Assembly (NCBI RefSeq): GCF_030269445.1
Contig: NZ_BSTJ01000013.1
Coordinates: 297,298-361,297 of the forward strand
Direction: 5' to 3'
Length of the DNA: 64,000 bases
Origin: Actinoallomurus iriomotensis
GTDB lineage: Bacteria; Actinomycetota; Actinomycetes; Streptosporangiales; Streptosporangiaceae
Numbering within the stretch: position 1 is the stretch's first letter; each line of letters opens with the position of its first letter. Below, in pieces: positions 33,246 to 40,543 of this stretch. A program made the position numbers and the translations under genes. Below the pieces are notes generated by a model that saw nothing but the letters and a program-made list of their open reading frames with translations, searched no databases and had not been told where the DNA came from.

Positions 33246-34259
33246 ATGACACAGGCGTACGCGGTCGAGCGGCCGGGCGGGCCCGTTCAGGTGCTCGAGT
33301 ACGAACCGGCGCCGCTGGGGCCGCTGGAGGTCGAGGTCGCGGTGACGCACTGCGGTGTCTGTCACACCGACGTCGGCATGATCGACGATGAGTGGGGCGT
33401 CTCGGCGTTCCCGGTGGTCGCGGGGCACGAGGCGATCGGCGTGGTCACGGCGCTCGGCGACGCGGTGGACCGTACGCGCCTGTCCGTCGGGCAGCGGGTG
33501 GGGGTCGGGGCGACGGCGGGCGCGTGCTTCGCGTGTGAGTGGTGCCTCGACGGCCGGCAGCACCTGTGCCCGCACAAGGACAACACGGCGGTCCGCGGCA
33601 CCGGCGGCGGGTTCGCCAGCCACGTCCGCGCGAGCGACTGGCGATACGCGCACCCCATTCCCGACGTCATCCCCTCCGCGCAGGCGGGGCCGCTGCTGTG
33701 CGCCGGGACGACGGTGTTCACGCCGCTGCTGCGGCACGGCGTCCGGCCGACCGACCACGTCGCCGTCGTGGGCGTCGGCGGCCTCGGCCACCTGGCGATC
33801 CAGTTCCTCGCCAAGTGGGGCTGCCACGTCACCGCCGTGTCCTCCTCACCGGGCAAGGAGAGCGACGCCCGGCGGTTCGGCGCGCACGACTTCGTCGTGC
33901 CGGGGGAGGGGGAGGGGCTGCGGCGGGTCGCGAACGCGTTCGACTTCGTCCTGTCGACCGTCTCGGCGGACCTGCCGTGGGACGCCTACCTGGAGACGCT
34001 GCGCCCGCACGGGACGCTCTGCGTCGTCGGGATGTCCGGCGAGTCGCTGACGGTCGACCCGCGGCGCCTACTGACCGGCGAGCGGTCCGTCGCCGGCGGC
34101 GTCACGGGCCCGCCGGCGCAGATCCGGCTCATGCTCGACTTCGTGGCCCGGCACGGCATCCGGCCGGCCGTGGAGACCTTCCCCGTCGCGCGCATGGAAG
34201 AGGCGCTCGACCACGTACGGCACGGACGCGCCCGCTACCGCGCCGTACTGGAGTTCTGA
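33246..34259 (+). CDS. Zinc-containing alcohol dehydrogenase (cinnamyl-alcohol type)
   Basis: A 337-residue zinc MDR. The catalytic zinc site includes HCGVCHTDVGM and GHEAIGVV. Structural zinc is bound by four cysteines in ACFACEWCLDGRQHLC. The Rossmann motif is VGVGGLGHLAIQFLAKWG. This pattern matches the NADP-dependent cinnamyl/aliphatic alcohol dehydrogenases (AdhC/YahK-like). ATG at 33246 is preceded by GGGAGAGGG; an adjacent in-frame GTG at 33243 is also possible. It is divergently transcribed from the TetR gene, its likely repressor. Confidence 0.9.
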   Translation: MTQAYAVERPGGPVQVLEYEPAPLGPLEVEVAVTHCGVCHTDVGMIDDEWGVSAFPVVAGHEAIGVVTALGDAVDRTRLSVGQRVGVGATAGACFACEWCLDGRQHLCPHKDNTAVRGTGGGFASHVRASDWRYAHPIPDVIPSAQAGPLLCAGTTVFTPLLRHGVRPTDHVAVVGVGGLGHLAIQFLAKWGCHVTAVSSSPGKESDARRFGAHDFVVPGEGEGLRRVANAFDFVLSTVSADLPWDAYLETLRPHGTLCVVGMSGESLTVDPRRLLTGERSVAGGVTGPPAQIRLMLDFVARHGIRPAVETFPVARMEEALDHVRHGRARYRAVLEF

Positions 34260-34271
34260 CCGGCCGCCGGG

Positions 34272-35189
34272 TCAGCGGCGCAGAGTGGTCTCCCGCTCCA
34301 CACGTGAGAGCTTCTCGGGGTTGCGCACGGCGTACAGGCCCGTGATGAGGCCGTCGTCGACGCGTACCGCCAGGACGGTGTCGATCTCGCCGTCCAGGCG
34401 GATCGTCAACGCGGGGTGGCCGTTGACCCGGGCCGGCCGCAGCGACGCCGCGGCGGCGATCCTGCCCAGTACGGCGGCCACGCGCTCGGCGCCCACGACG
34501 GGATCCAGCGCGGCCCGCACGACGCCGCCGCCGTCGGTCAGCAAGACGACGTCCGGCGCGAGGATGTCCAGCAGGTTCCGCAGGTCGCCGGTTTCGACCG
34601 ACCGCTGGAACGCCTGGAGCGCGGCTTCGGTCTCGGCCGGTGAGACGGCGTCACGCGGGCGGCGCGCGGCGACGTGCGCCCGTGCCCGGTGGGCGATCTG
34701 GCGAACGGCGGCCGGGCGCTTGCCGACGGCTTCGGCGATCTCGTCGTAGTCCAGGTCGAACACCTCGCGCAGCACGAACACCGCCCGTTCGACCGGCGCG
34801 AGCGTCTCCAGCACCAGCAGCATCGCCATCGACACGCTGTCGGCCAACTCGACGTCATCGGCCACGTCGGGCGCGGTCAGCAGCGGCTCGGGCAACCAGG
34901 GTCCGACATAGGACTCCTTGCGACGGCGGAGCGTACGCAGCCGCATCAGCGCCTGCCGGGTGACGATCCGCACCAGGTAGGCCCGCTGATCGCGCACTCC
35001 GTCCAAATCGACGCTCGCCCACCGCAACCACGTCTCCTGCAGAGCGTCCTCGGCGTCCGCGGCCGAACCGAGCATCTCGTAGGCGACGGTGAACAGCAGG
35101 TTGCGGTGAGCGACGAACGCCTCAGTGGCGGTGTCCACGCGGTCCCCGTGCGCAAGCGGGTCGGTGTCGTCCGCTGCGTGCTCGCTCAT
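34272..35189 (-). CDS. sigJ: ECF41-like sigma factor with SnoaL-type C-terminal extension
   Basis: A 305-residue extracytoplasmic-function sigma factor. Start at 35189 with AGGAG upstream. Region 2 contains FVAHRNLLFTVAYEMLGSAA and EDALQETWLRW; region 4 lies in LAPVERAVFVLREVFDLDYD and the following EIAEAVGKRPAAVRQIAHRA. The last 110 residues form a SnoaL/NTF2-like domain. This architecture defines the ECF41/SigJ group, which in published work is linked to carboxymuconolactone decarboxylase genes and regulated by its own C-terminal domain. Two such genes face it, and matching promoter motifs are found on both strands of the shared spacer. Confidence 0.9.
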   Translation of the reverse strand: MSEHAADDTDPLAHGDRVDTATEAFVAHRNLLFTVAYEMLGSAADAEDALQETWLRWASVDLDGVRDQRAYLVRIVTRQALMRLRTLRRRKESYVGPWLPEPLLTAPDVADDVELADSVSMAMLLVLETLAPVERAVFVLREVFDLDYDEIAEAVGKRPAAVRQIAHRARAHVAARRPRDAVSPAETEAALQAFQRSVETGDLRNLLDILAPDVVLLTDGGGVVRAALDPVVGAERVAAVLGRIAAAASLRPARVNGHPALTIRLDGEIDTVLAVRVDDGLITGLYAVRNPEKLSRVERETTLRR

Positions 35190-35233
35190 ATCCGGCTCCT
35201 GCCTGTCGTTTCTCCACGTTGCCACACGCATCA

Positions 35234-35260
35234 GATGCCGCCGCCCCTCGTTCTGTGACA
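35234..35260 (-). promoter_or_regulatory. ECF41-type promoter for the sigma gene
   Basis: On the minus strand TGTCACA (35260-35254) is followed after exactly 16 bases by CATC (35237-35234). The reported ECF41 motif is TGTCACA-N16-CGTC. It points at the sigma gene, whose start is 45 bases beyond, and implies autoregulation. Confidence 0.7.
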
Positions 35261-35293
35261 GCCACGTCTGTGGCGTGCGTCACGCGAGTGCGG

Positions 35294-35320
35294 TGTCACA
35301 GGGCCCGGGTCGCCGGCATC
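35294..35320 (+). promoter_or_regulatory. ECF41-type promoter for the AhpD-like genes
   Basis: On the plus strand TGTCACA (35294-35300) is followed after 16 bases by CATC (35317-35320), the same motif and spacing as the divergent copy. The first AhpD-like gene starts 37 bases downstream. Confidence 0.72.
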
Positions 35321-35356
35321 TCCTGTTCGACCGGCTACGACAACAAGGAGCACACG

Positions 35357-35839
35357 ATGACGGCTCGTCTCAACCTCTTCGGCAGTCCGACCGCGATCGC
35401 CGCCAAGGCCGCCGGGCACTTCGGCCTGGCGAGCAAGACGATCCTGGCGGAGTCGACGTTGCCCGCCGCGACCCAGAAGCTCGTGCTGCTGCGCGCGAGC
35501 CAGATCAACGGCGACGGTTACGCCACCGACGTGTGGAGCAAGAACGCCGCGCATGCCGGGGAGACCGCCACCCGCGTCAACCTGGTCGCGGCGTGGCGTG
35601 AGTCCGCGGTGTTCACCGACGCCGAGCGCGCCGCCCTGGAGCTGACCGAGCAGGGCACCCGCATCGCCGATGCGGCCGGTGGCGTCACCGACGAGACCTG
35701 GGCGAACGCCGCCGCGCATTACGACGAGGACCAGCTGTCCGATCTGGTGATGCTCATCGCCCTCATCAACGCCACCAATCGCATGAGCGTCGTCGTCCGG
35801 CAGCGCGGTGGCGACTACCAGCCCGGCCACCTCGGATGA
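35357..35839 (+). CDS. AhpD/carboxymuconolactone decarboxylase-like protein lacking CxxC
   Basis: A 160-residue alpha-helical protein of the CMD/AhpD fold, ATG 35357 after AAGGAG. The family motif reads LVLLRASQINGDGYATDVWS: the positions that hold the two redox cysteines in the next gene's CGFC are Asp and Ala here. The rest is nearly identical in layout to the neighbour (LVAAWRESAVFTDAERAALE, GVTDETW). Loss of both cysteines suggests it is not a peroxidase but a structural partner, a different enzyme, or a decaying copy. Likely transcribed from the ECF41 promoter. Confidence 0.85.
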   Translation: MTARLNLFGSPTAIAAKAAGHFGLASKTILAESTLPAATQKLVLLRASQINGDGYATDVWSKNAAHAGETATRVNLVAAWRESAVFTDAERAALELTEQGTRIADAAGGVTDETWANAAAHYDEDQLSDLVMLIALINATNRMSVVVRQRGGDYQPGHLG

Positions 35840-35887
35840 CTCATCAACAACCGACCTCCCCGTTCATCCGATGCTGAGGAGCACGTC

Positions 35888-36373
35888 ATGGAATCCCGTT
35901 TCGACCTGATGGCCAACCCGCTCGGCGCGAAGATCGCCAAGCGGATCTACAACGTCGCCCTGGCCATCGTCCAGTCGCCGCTGCCCGAGGCCACCCAGAA
36001 CCTGGTGATGCTGCGCGCCAGCCAGATCAACGGCTGCGGTTTCTGCGTCGACTACCACACCAAGGACGCCACGGCTGTCGGCGAGACCGCGGTCCGCCTC
36101 AACCTCGTCGCCGCCTGGCGCGAGTCCACGGTGTTCACCGAGGCCGAGCGCGCGGCGCTGGCGCTCACCGAGGAGGGCACCCGGATCGCCGACGCCCACC
36201 CCGGCGTGTCGGACGAGACCTGGGCCAGGGTGCGCGAGCACTACGACGACGACCAGATCGCCGCGCTGGTCTCGCTGATCGCCATGATCAACGCCAACAA
36301 CCGGCTCAACGTGATCGTCCGCAACCCCGGCGGCTCCTACGAGCCCGGAAAGTTCGCCGACCTGGCCAACTGA
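35888..36373 (+). CDS. AhpD/carboxymuconolactone decarboxylase-like protein with CxxC
   Basis: A 161-residue paralogue of the preceding gene, 48 bases downstream. It keeps the redox motif in QINGCGFCVDYHTKDA, with His three residues after the second Cys, as in AhpD peroxidases and mycothiol-linked reductases. Other landmarks are LVAAWRESTVFTEAERAALALTEEGT and NANNRLNV. It is expected to act on hydroperoxides or as a disulfide relay. It is in the same unit as the CxxC-less copy, under the ECF41-type promoter. Confidence 0.9.
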   Translation: MESRFDLMANPLGAKIAKRIYNVALAIVQSPLPEATQNLVMLRASQINGCGFCVDYHTKDATAVGETAVRLNLVAAWRESTVFTEAERAALALTEEGTRIADAHPGVSDETWARVREHYDDDQIAALVSLIAMINANNRLNVIVRNPGGSYEPGKFADLAN

Positions 36374-36390
36374 CCGGCCGGCGGGACCTG

Positions 36391-36984
36391 TCAGCCGCTC
36401 TTCCGGCGGCGGCAGGTCTCGCCGGTCCCCACGCCGGACAGTACGGTGCGCGCCACGTCTTCAGGAAACCGTGCCTCAAGACCTCGATGTCCGAAGAGTG
36501 CCCGAAAGACGATCGGTGCCGCGAACAGGTCCATGACGAGGTCGACATCGAGACCGGGACGCAGATCGCCGCGCTCTCTTCCCTTCGACAGCGAGGCGAT
36601 GCACGCTTCCCGCCGCGGTCTCCACACGGCGTCGAGGAAGGCTCCGCGCAGCTCCGGGTCGTCCGCGAGGTCGGCCACGAGCGCCGGAAGCACGTGGCCC
36701 AGGGCCGGGTCGGCCATGGCGGCCTGGAGCGCTTCGAGGTGTCCGACGATGTCGCAGTGGGTGCAGCCGGTGTCGACCTCGACGACGCCGATCCGGTCGT
36801 CGGCCATGGCCTCGACGACCAGGTGCCGTTGGCTCTTCCACCGGCGGCGGATGGCCGGCTTCGTGGTGCCCGCCCGCTGGGCGATGGCCTCCATGGTGAG
36901 GGCCGAGTAGCCCACCTCCCGCAGGAGCGCGCTCGTGGCGGCCAGCACGGCGTGGTCGATGCGTTCGTCCCGCGGGCGTGCCAT
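36391..36984 (-). CDS. TetR-family regulator in operon with MDR oxidoreductase
   Basis: A 197-residue TetR protein: LAATSALLREVGYSALTMEA then AQRAGTTKPAIRRRWKSQRH is the helix-turn-helix. The C-terminal half resembles TetR_C_11. It lies 43 bases downstream of the oxidoreductase gene on the same strand, so the pair shares a promoter with a 30-bp palindrome upstream. The likely function is repression of this operon, released by an organic or quinone ligand. Confidence 0.88.
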   Translation of the reverse strand: MARPRDERIDHAVLAATSALLREVGYSALTMEAIAQRAGTTKPAIRRRWKSQRHLVVEAMADDRIGVVEVDTGCTHCDIVGHLEALQAAMADPALGHVLPALVADLADDPELRGAFLDAVWRPRREACIASLSKGRERGDLRPGLDVDLVMDLFAAPIVFRALFGHRGLEARFPEDVARTVLSGVGTGETCRRRKSG

Positions 36985-37027
36985 GGTCTTCTCCCCGACT
37001 GAATCCTCCTGATGGGGCGCGGACAGC

Positions 37028-37975
37028 CTATCGAGGAACCAGCACGACTTTGCCGAAGGCGGTTCCGTCCGCGACCCGCCGCAGCGCGGCGTCGGCCTCG
37101 GCGAGCGGGAGACACCGGTCGATCACGGGTGAGAGCCGGCCTTCGGCCATCAGCGCCAGGACCCTCGTCCAGGAATGCCGGCGGTCCCGGGGAGCGACCG
37201 AGTTCAGGCTGAAGAAGAGCACCGTCGGTGACTTGTGGAAATCGTGCAGCGGCGACGCGAAGGCCGCCGGATCGGGAACGCCCGCGGCGGCACCGCACAG
37301 GACATGACGCCCGTTGGGCCGGAGCAGCCGCAGATGCCTCCCGAGCGCCGGTCCGGCGACCGTGTCCACGATGACGTCGTAGGTGTCGTCGTCGGGAAGG
37401 GCGGAGCGGGTCCGGTCGACGACCCGCGTCGCGCCCAGCGTGCGCAGGCGCTCGCCGCGGGCCGCGGACGAGGTGACGGCGGTCACCTCGGCGCCGTGGG
37501 CGCGGGCGATCTGGGTGGCGAGCACGCCGATCCCGCCACCGGCGCCGAGGACGAGCACGCGCTCTCCCTCGGTCACCCCCGCGCGGCGCAGCGCGATCTC
37601 GGCGACCAGCGCGTTCACTCCCGTCGCGACCAGGTCGGGCGCGCCGACATCGTCCGGGGCCGGGACGATCCCCTCCACGTCGGCGACGGCCTTCTCGGCG
37701 AACCCCCCGAAGGCCGTCAGCACGGCCAGGACCCGATCTCCGACCAGCTCCGCAGGCGTGTCCGGCCCGACCGCCGTGACGCGGCCGACGACCTCCACGC
37801 CCGGTGTCGCTCCCGTGCCGAGGGGAGTGGGGTACTCACCCCGCAGGGCCATGACGTCCACGTAACCGGCCCCGGCGGCCTCGACCTCGATGAGTACCTG
37901 ATGAGCCGCCGGGACCGGTACCGGGGCATCCACCACGGCCAGTTCCCCGGGTGTCCTGACGATCGCTGCCAGCAT
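37028..37975 (-). CDS. Zinc-independent MDR quinone-type oxidoreductase
   Basis: A 315-residue NADP-dependent reductase. ATG 37975 (MLAAIVRTPGELAVVDAPVP). Rossmann motif VLVLGAGGGIGVLATQIARAHG. No zinc-binding cysteines, so it is of the quinone oxidoreductase kind. Gene order is oxidoreductase then TetR, both on the minus strand. The near-perfect palindrome at 37992-38021 ends 17 bases upstream of its start and is the likely operator. Confidence 0.87.
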   Translation of the reverse strand: MLAAIVRTPGELAVVDAPVPVPAAHQVLIEVEAAGAGYVDVMALRGEYPTPLGTGATPGVEVVGRVTAVGPDTPAELVGDRVLAVLTAFGGFAEKAVADVEGIVPAPDDVGAPDLVATGVNALVAEIALRRAGVTEGERVLVLGAGGGIGVLATQIARAHGAEVTAVTSSAARGERLRTLGATRVVDRTRSALPDDDTYDVIVDTVAGPALGRHLRLLRPNGRHVLCGAAAGVPDPAAFASPLHDFHKSPTVLFFSLNSVAPRDRRHSWTRVLALMAEGRLSPVIDRCLPLAEADAALRRVADGTAFGKVVLVPR

Positions 37976-37991
37976 GCCGGCCTCTTCCCCT

Positions 37992-38021
37992 ATATCGTTC
38001 CGATTCGGATCGAAACGATAT
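37992..38021. promoter_or_regulatory. 30-bp palindromic operator upstream of MDR-TetR operon
   Basis: Two 15-bp half-sites match at 13 positions (arms ATATCGTT and AACGATAT at the ends). It sits between the oxidoreductase start (37975) and the end of the GH127 gene (38035). The length suits a TetR dimer pair. Confidence 0.7.
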
Positions 38022-38034
38022 CACCGGCCGACGG

Positions 38035-40482
38035 TCAGGAGGTCATGCGCCACTCCAGGATTCCGCCGGACACCCCGGAGCCGAGCCGTGCCTCGATCCG
38101 GAACCCGGTCGAACGCACGGGGGTGAAGGTCGTCCGGTTGTAGGTGTCGCGCGCGGTTCCGTACGCCGAGGCGCCCTCGACGGGCCGCCACGTGTCGCCG
38201 TCGCGGTACAGCAGGCGCCAGGACACCGGCACCCGGCACTGGCCCTGCCCGGTGTCGTCGAACCAGTACACCTCGGTGGCCGAGGCCGGGACCGGCTCGT
38301 CGTAGTCGTACTGGACCCACTCCAGGCTCCCGGTGTGGTCCCACCAGGTGAACCGCGGGATCGACTGGTCGCCGGAACTCGACGGCGAGACGCCGTCGTA
38401 CAGCGCCTCGGTCGTGTCGCCGGACCACACGTGCGAGGCCGTGGCGACCGGCGGCACCACCCACGTGCGGGCGTCCGGCCCGTGGCCGATCACCGGGAAC
38501 GTCGTGATCCGCAGCCGCGCCGCGCCCATCGGCACCAGGGTGATCGTCTCCAGCGGCTCGTCCGACCGCGCCGGGCCGTCCTGCAGCGGGCGCACGACGT
38601 TCTCGTCGTCGGCCCGCCACTGCGGGATGCGGCGCCCCTTGGCGCGCAGCTCGATCGGTACGCCGCGGCGCGTGAAGGGGTTCCCGGTCGCGGCGCGGCG
38701 CCGCACGTCGAACGACGAGCCGTCCAGGCCGTAGTTCCACGGCGATCCGGCGCCGACCTCGTACTCGGGCCACGACGAGGTGCCGCCGGACCGCCGCCAC
38801 CGCTCCTCGATCGCCAGGGAGAACGTCAGCGGCCCGTACGAGACCGAGGCCGCCCCGCGGTTCCAGGTACGGGTGACGGCGCGCATCGGCAGGCGCAGCT
38901 CGACGCGGTCGCCGGACCGCCAGAGCCGCGAGACGACGGCGTAGCAGGGCGGCGTCGCCTTCAGCGGCATCGCCTCGCCGTTCACGCGCAGGGCCGGGCG
39001 GTCGCACCAGCCCGGGATCCGCAGGTAGAGGGGGAACTCCACCGGCCGCGGCGTGGACAGGCGCAGCGTGACGGTCTCCTCGAACGGGTAGGCCGTCTCC
39101 TCGGTGACGGTCACGGCCGTGCCGTCGGCGCCGACCTTCGCCGTCACCTCCGACGCCGCGTACATCGAGGCGGCCAGGCCCGCGTCGTAGGTCGCGAGCC
39201 ACAGCTCCTCGGCGTAGTAGGGCCAGCCCATGCCGTAGTTGTGCGGGCAGCAGCGGTACTGGTGGACGCCGGGTTTGTACGCCTGCATGGCGAAGTCGTT
39301 GTCGAACTGGCCGTGGGTCTTGGCGACGTCGTTCAGATCGATGGAGTTGGCGCTGGTGATGTAGTGCGTCCCCTTCTGGGCGGGGTCGAAGGCCGCGGGC
39401 AGCGAGTTGACCGCGATCTCCTCGCAGCGGTCGGCCCACACCGGGTCGCCGGTGATCCGCGTCAGCAGTTCGAAGCTGTGCATGAACTCCACGAACCCGC
39501 ACGTCTCAAAGCCCTGCCGGGGATCGGTGAAGTACGGGCGGGAGTTCTCGTCACCCGCGAACCCGCCGCCGGGGAACCGCCCGTAGGTGTTCATCACCGT
39601 GTCGTAGTCGCGGTACGTGGCCGCGCGCAACGCCGGGTCGCCGGCCAGCACGCCGTACTGCAGCGGCTCGCGGAACCCCTGCGCGAGGTTGACGTTGTGC
39701 CAGGTCGGAATGCCGCTCACGTAGTCGGCCGACCCGGCGTGGATCGTGCGGACGAGGTCGAGCAGCCACGCCTCGCCGGTGCGGTTGTAGGTCCAGTAGA
39801 CGCTGTCGATCGTGTCGCCCCACCGGTACGCGCCCCAGCCGCGCCCGAACACCGCGGCCGGCTGGGCGTGCTGGAACGCGAAGTACCGGGTCAGGAAGGG
39901 AACGATCCGGTCGTCGCCGGTCGCGTCGGCGTAGGAGCGCAGCGCGTCCAGCACCGGCATGTGCGGCCAGAAGTCCGGGCCGCCCTCCAGCGACGTGCGC
40001 AGCGAGGCGGGGCCGAAGAAACCGTCCGGCCGCTGCGCGGCGAGGATGCCGTCGATCCAGCGCCGGGCCTCGTCGCGCACGCGCCGGTCGCCGGTGACCA
40101 GGGCGAGGTCGGAGAAGCCGCGCAGCCAGTACGGCAGCTCCTCCCAGCCGTCCTTGGACGGGTCCACCCAGCCGTTCGTCTCGTACACCAGATAGTCCGA
40201 CACCTCGGGCATGCGGCCGTTCAGGCCCTCGACCTGGAGGTCGAGCTGGCGTCGCAGCCAGCCGCCCGGCCGTACGCTGCCGGGCGGCAGCCGCAGGAAC
40301 GGCTCGGGGCGCAGCGGCTCCCGGTTCGGCGTGTAGTGCCCGCCGGCCGAGGCCGCCTCCACCGTGCGCACCACGCGTACGGTGTCACGGCGCTCCGCGG
40401 CGGCGGGACGGCTCACGGCCGGTCCGATGAGGGCGCCGCCACCGGCCGCGAGGCCGCGCCGCAGGAAGGTTCGTCGTTCCAC
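38035..40482 (-). CDS. Tat-exported GH127 beta-L-arabinofuranosidase-like protein
   Basis: A secreted glycoside hydrolase of 815 residues. GTG at 40482 follows GGGAG and gives a Tat signal (RRTFLRRGLAAGG, then PAAA). The catalytic domain of GH127 (DUF1680) shows Glu326-Thr-Cys328 in GFETCGF and Cys411-Cys412-Pro in QYRCCPHNYG, which together hold zinc and the catalytic cysteine. The C-terminal part (from about 590) contains beta-rich domains. Length exceeds HypBA1 (about 660) because of this extra module. It removes L-arabinofuranose or related furanose units outside the cell, and is followed on the opposite strand by furanose-importer genes. Confidence 0.87.
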   Translation of the reverse strand: MERRTFLRRGLAAGGGALIGPAVSRPAAAERRDTVRVVRTVEAASAGGHYTPNREPLRPEPFLRLPPGSVRPGGWLRRQLDLQVEGLNGRMPEVSDYLVYETNGWVDPSKDGWEELPYWLRGFSDLALVTGDRRVRDEARRWIDGILAAQRPDGFFGPASLRTSLEGGPDFWPHMPVLDALRSYADATGDDRIVPFLTRYFAFQHAQPAAVFGRGWGAYRWGDTIDSVYWTYNRTGEAWLLDLVRTIHAGSADYVSGIPTWHNVNLAQGFREPLQYGVLAGDPALRAATYRDYDTVMNTYGRFPGGGFAGDENSRPYFTDPRQGFETCGFVEFMHSFELLTRITGDPVWADRCEEIAVNSLPAAFDPAQKGTHYITSANSIDLNDVAKTHGQFDNDFAMQAYKPGVHQYRCCPHNYGMGWPYYAEELWLATYDAGLAASMYAASEVTAKVGADGTAVTVTEETAYPFEETVTLRLSTPRPVEFPLYLRIPGWCDRPALRVNGEAMPLKATPPCYAVVSRLWRSGDRVELRLPMRAVTRTWNRGAASVSYGPLTFSLAIEERWRRSGGTSSWPEYEVGAGSPWNYGLDGSSFDVRRRAATGNPFTRRGVPIELRAKGRRIPQWRADDENVVRPLQDGPARSDEPLETITLVPMGAARLRITTFPVIGHGPDARTWVVPPVATASHVWSGDTTEALYDGVSPSSSGDQSIPRFTWWDHTGSLEWVQYDYDEPVPASATEVYWFDDTGQGQCRVPVSWRLLYRDGDTWRPVEGASAYGTARDTYNRTTFTPVRSTGFRIEARLGSGVSGGILEWRMTS

Positions 40483-40543
40483 GTCGACTCCCGTCGCATC
40501 GCGGGGACGGGAGGGACCGCGCGGGCGCGGCCCCTCCCGTGGC

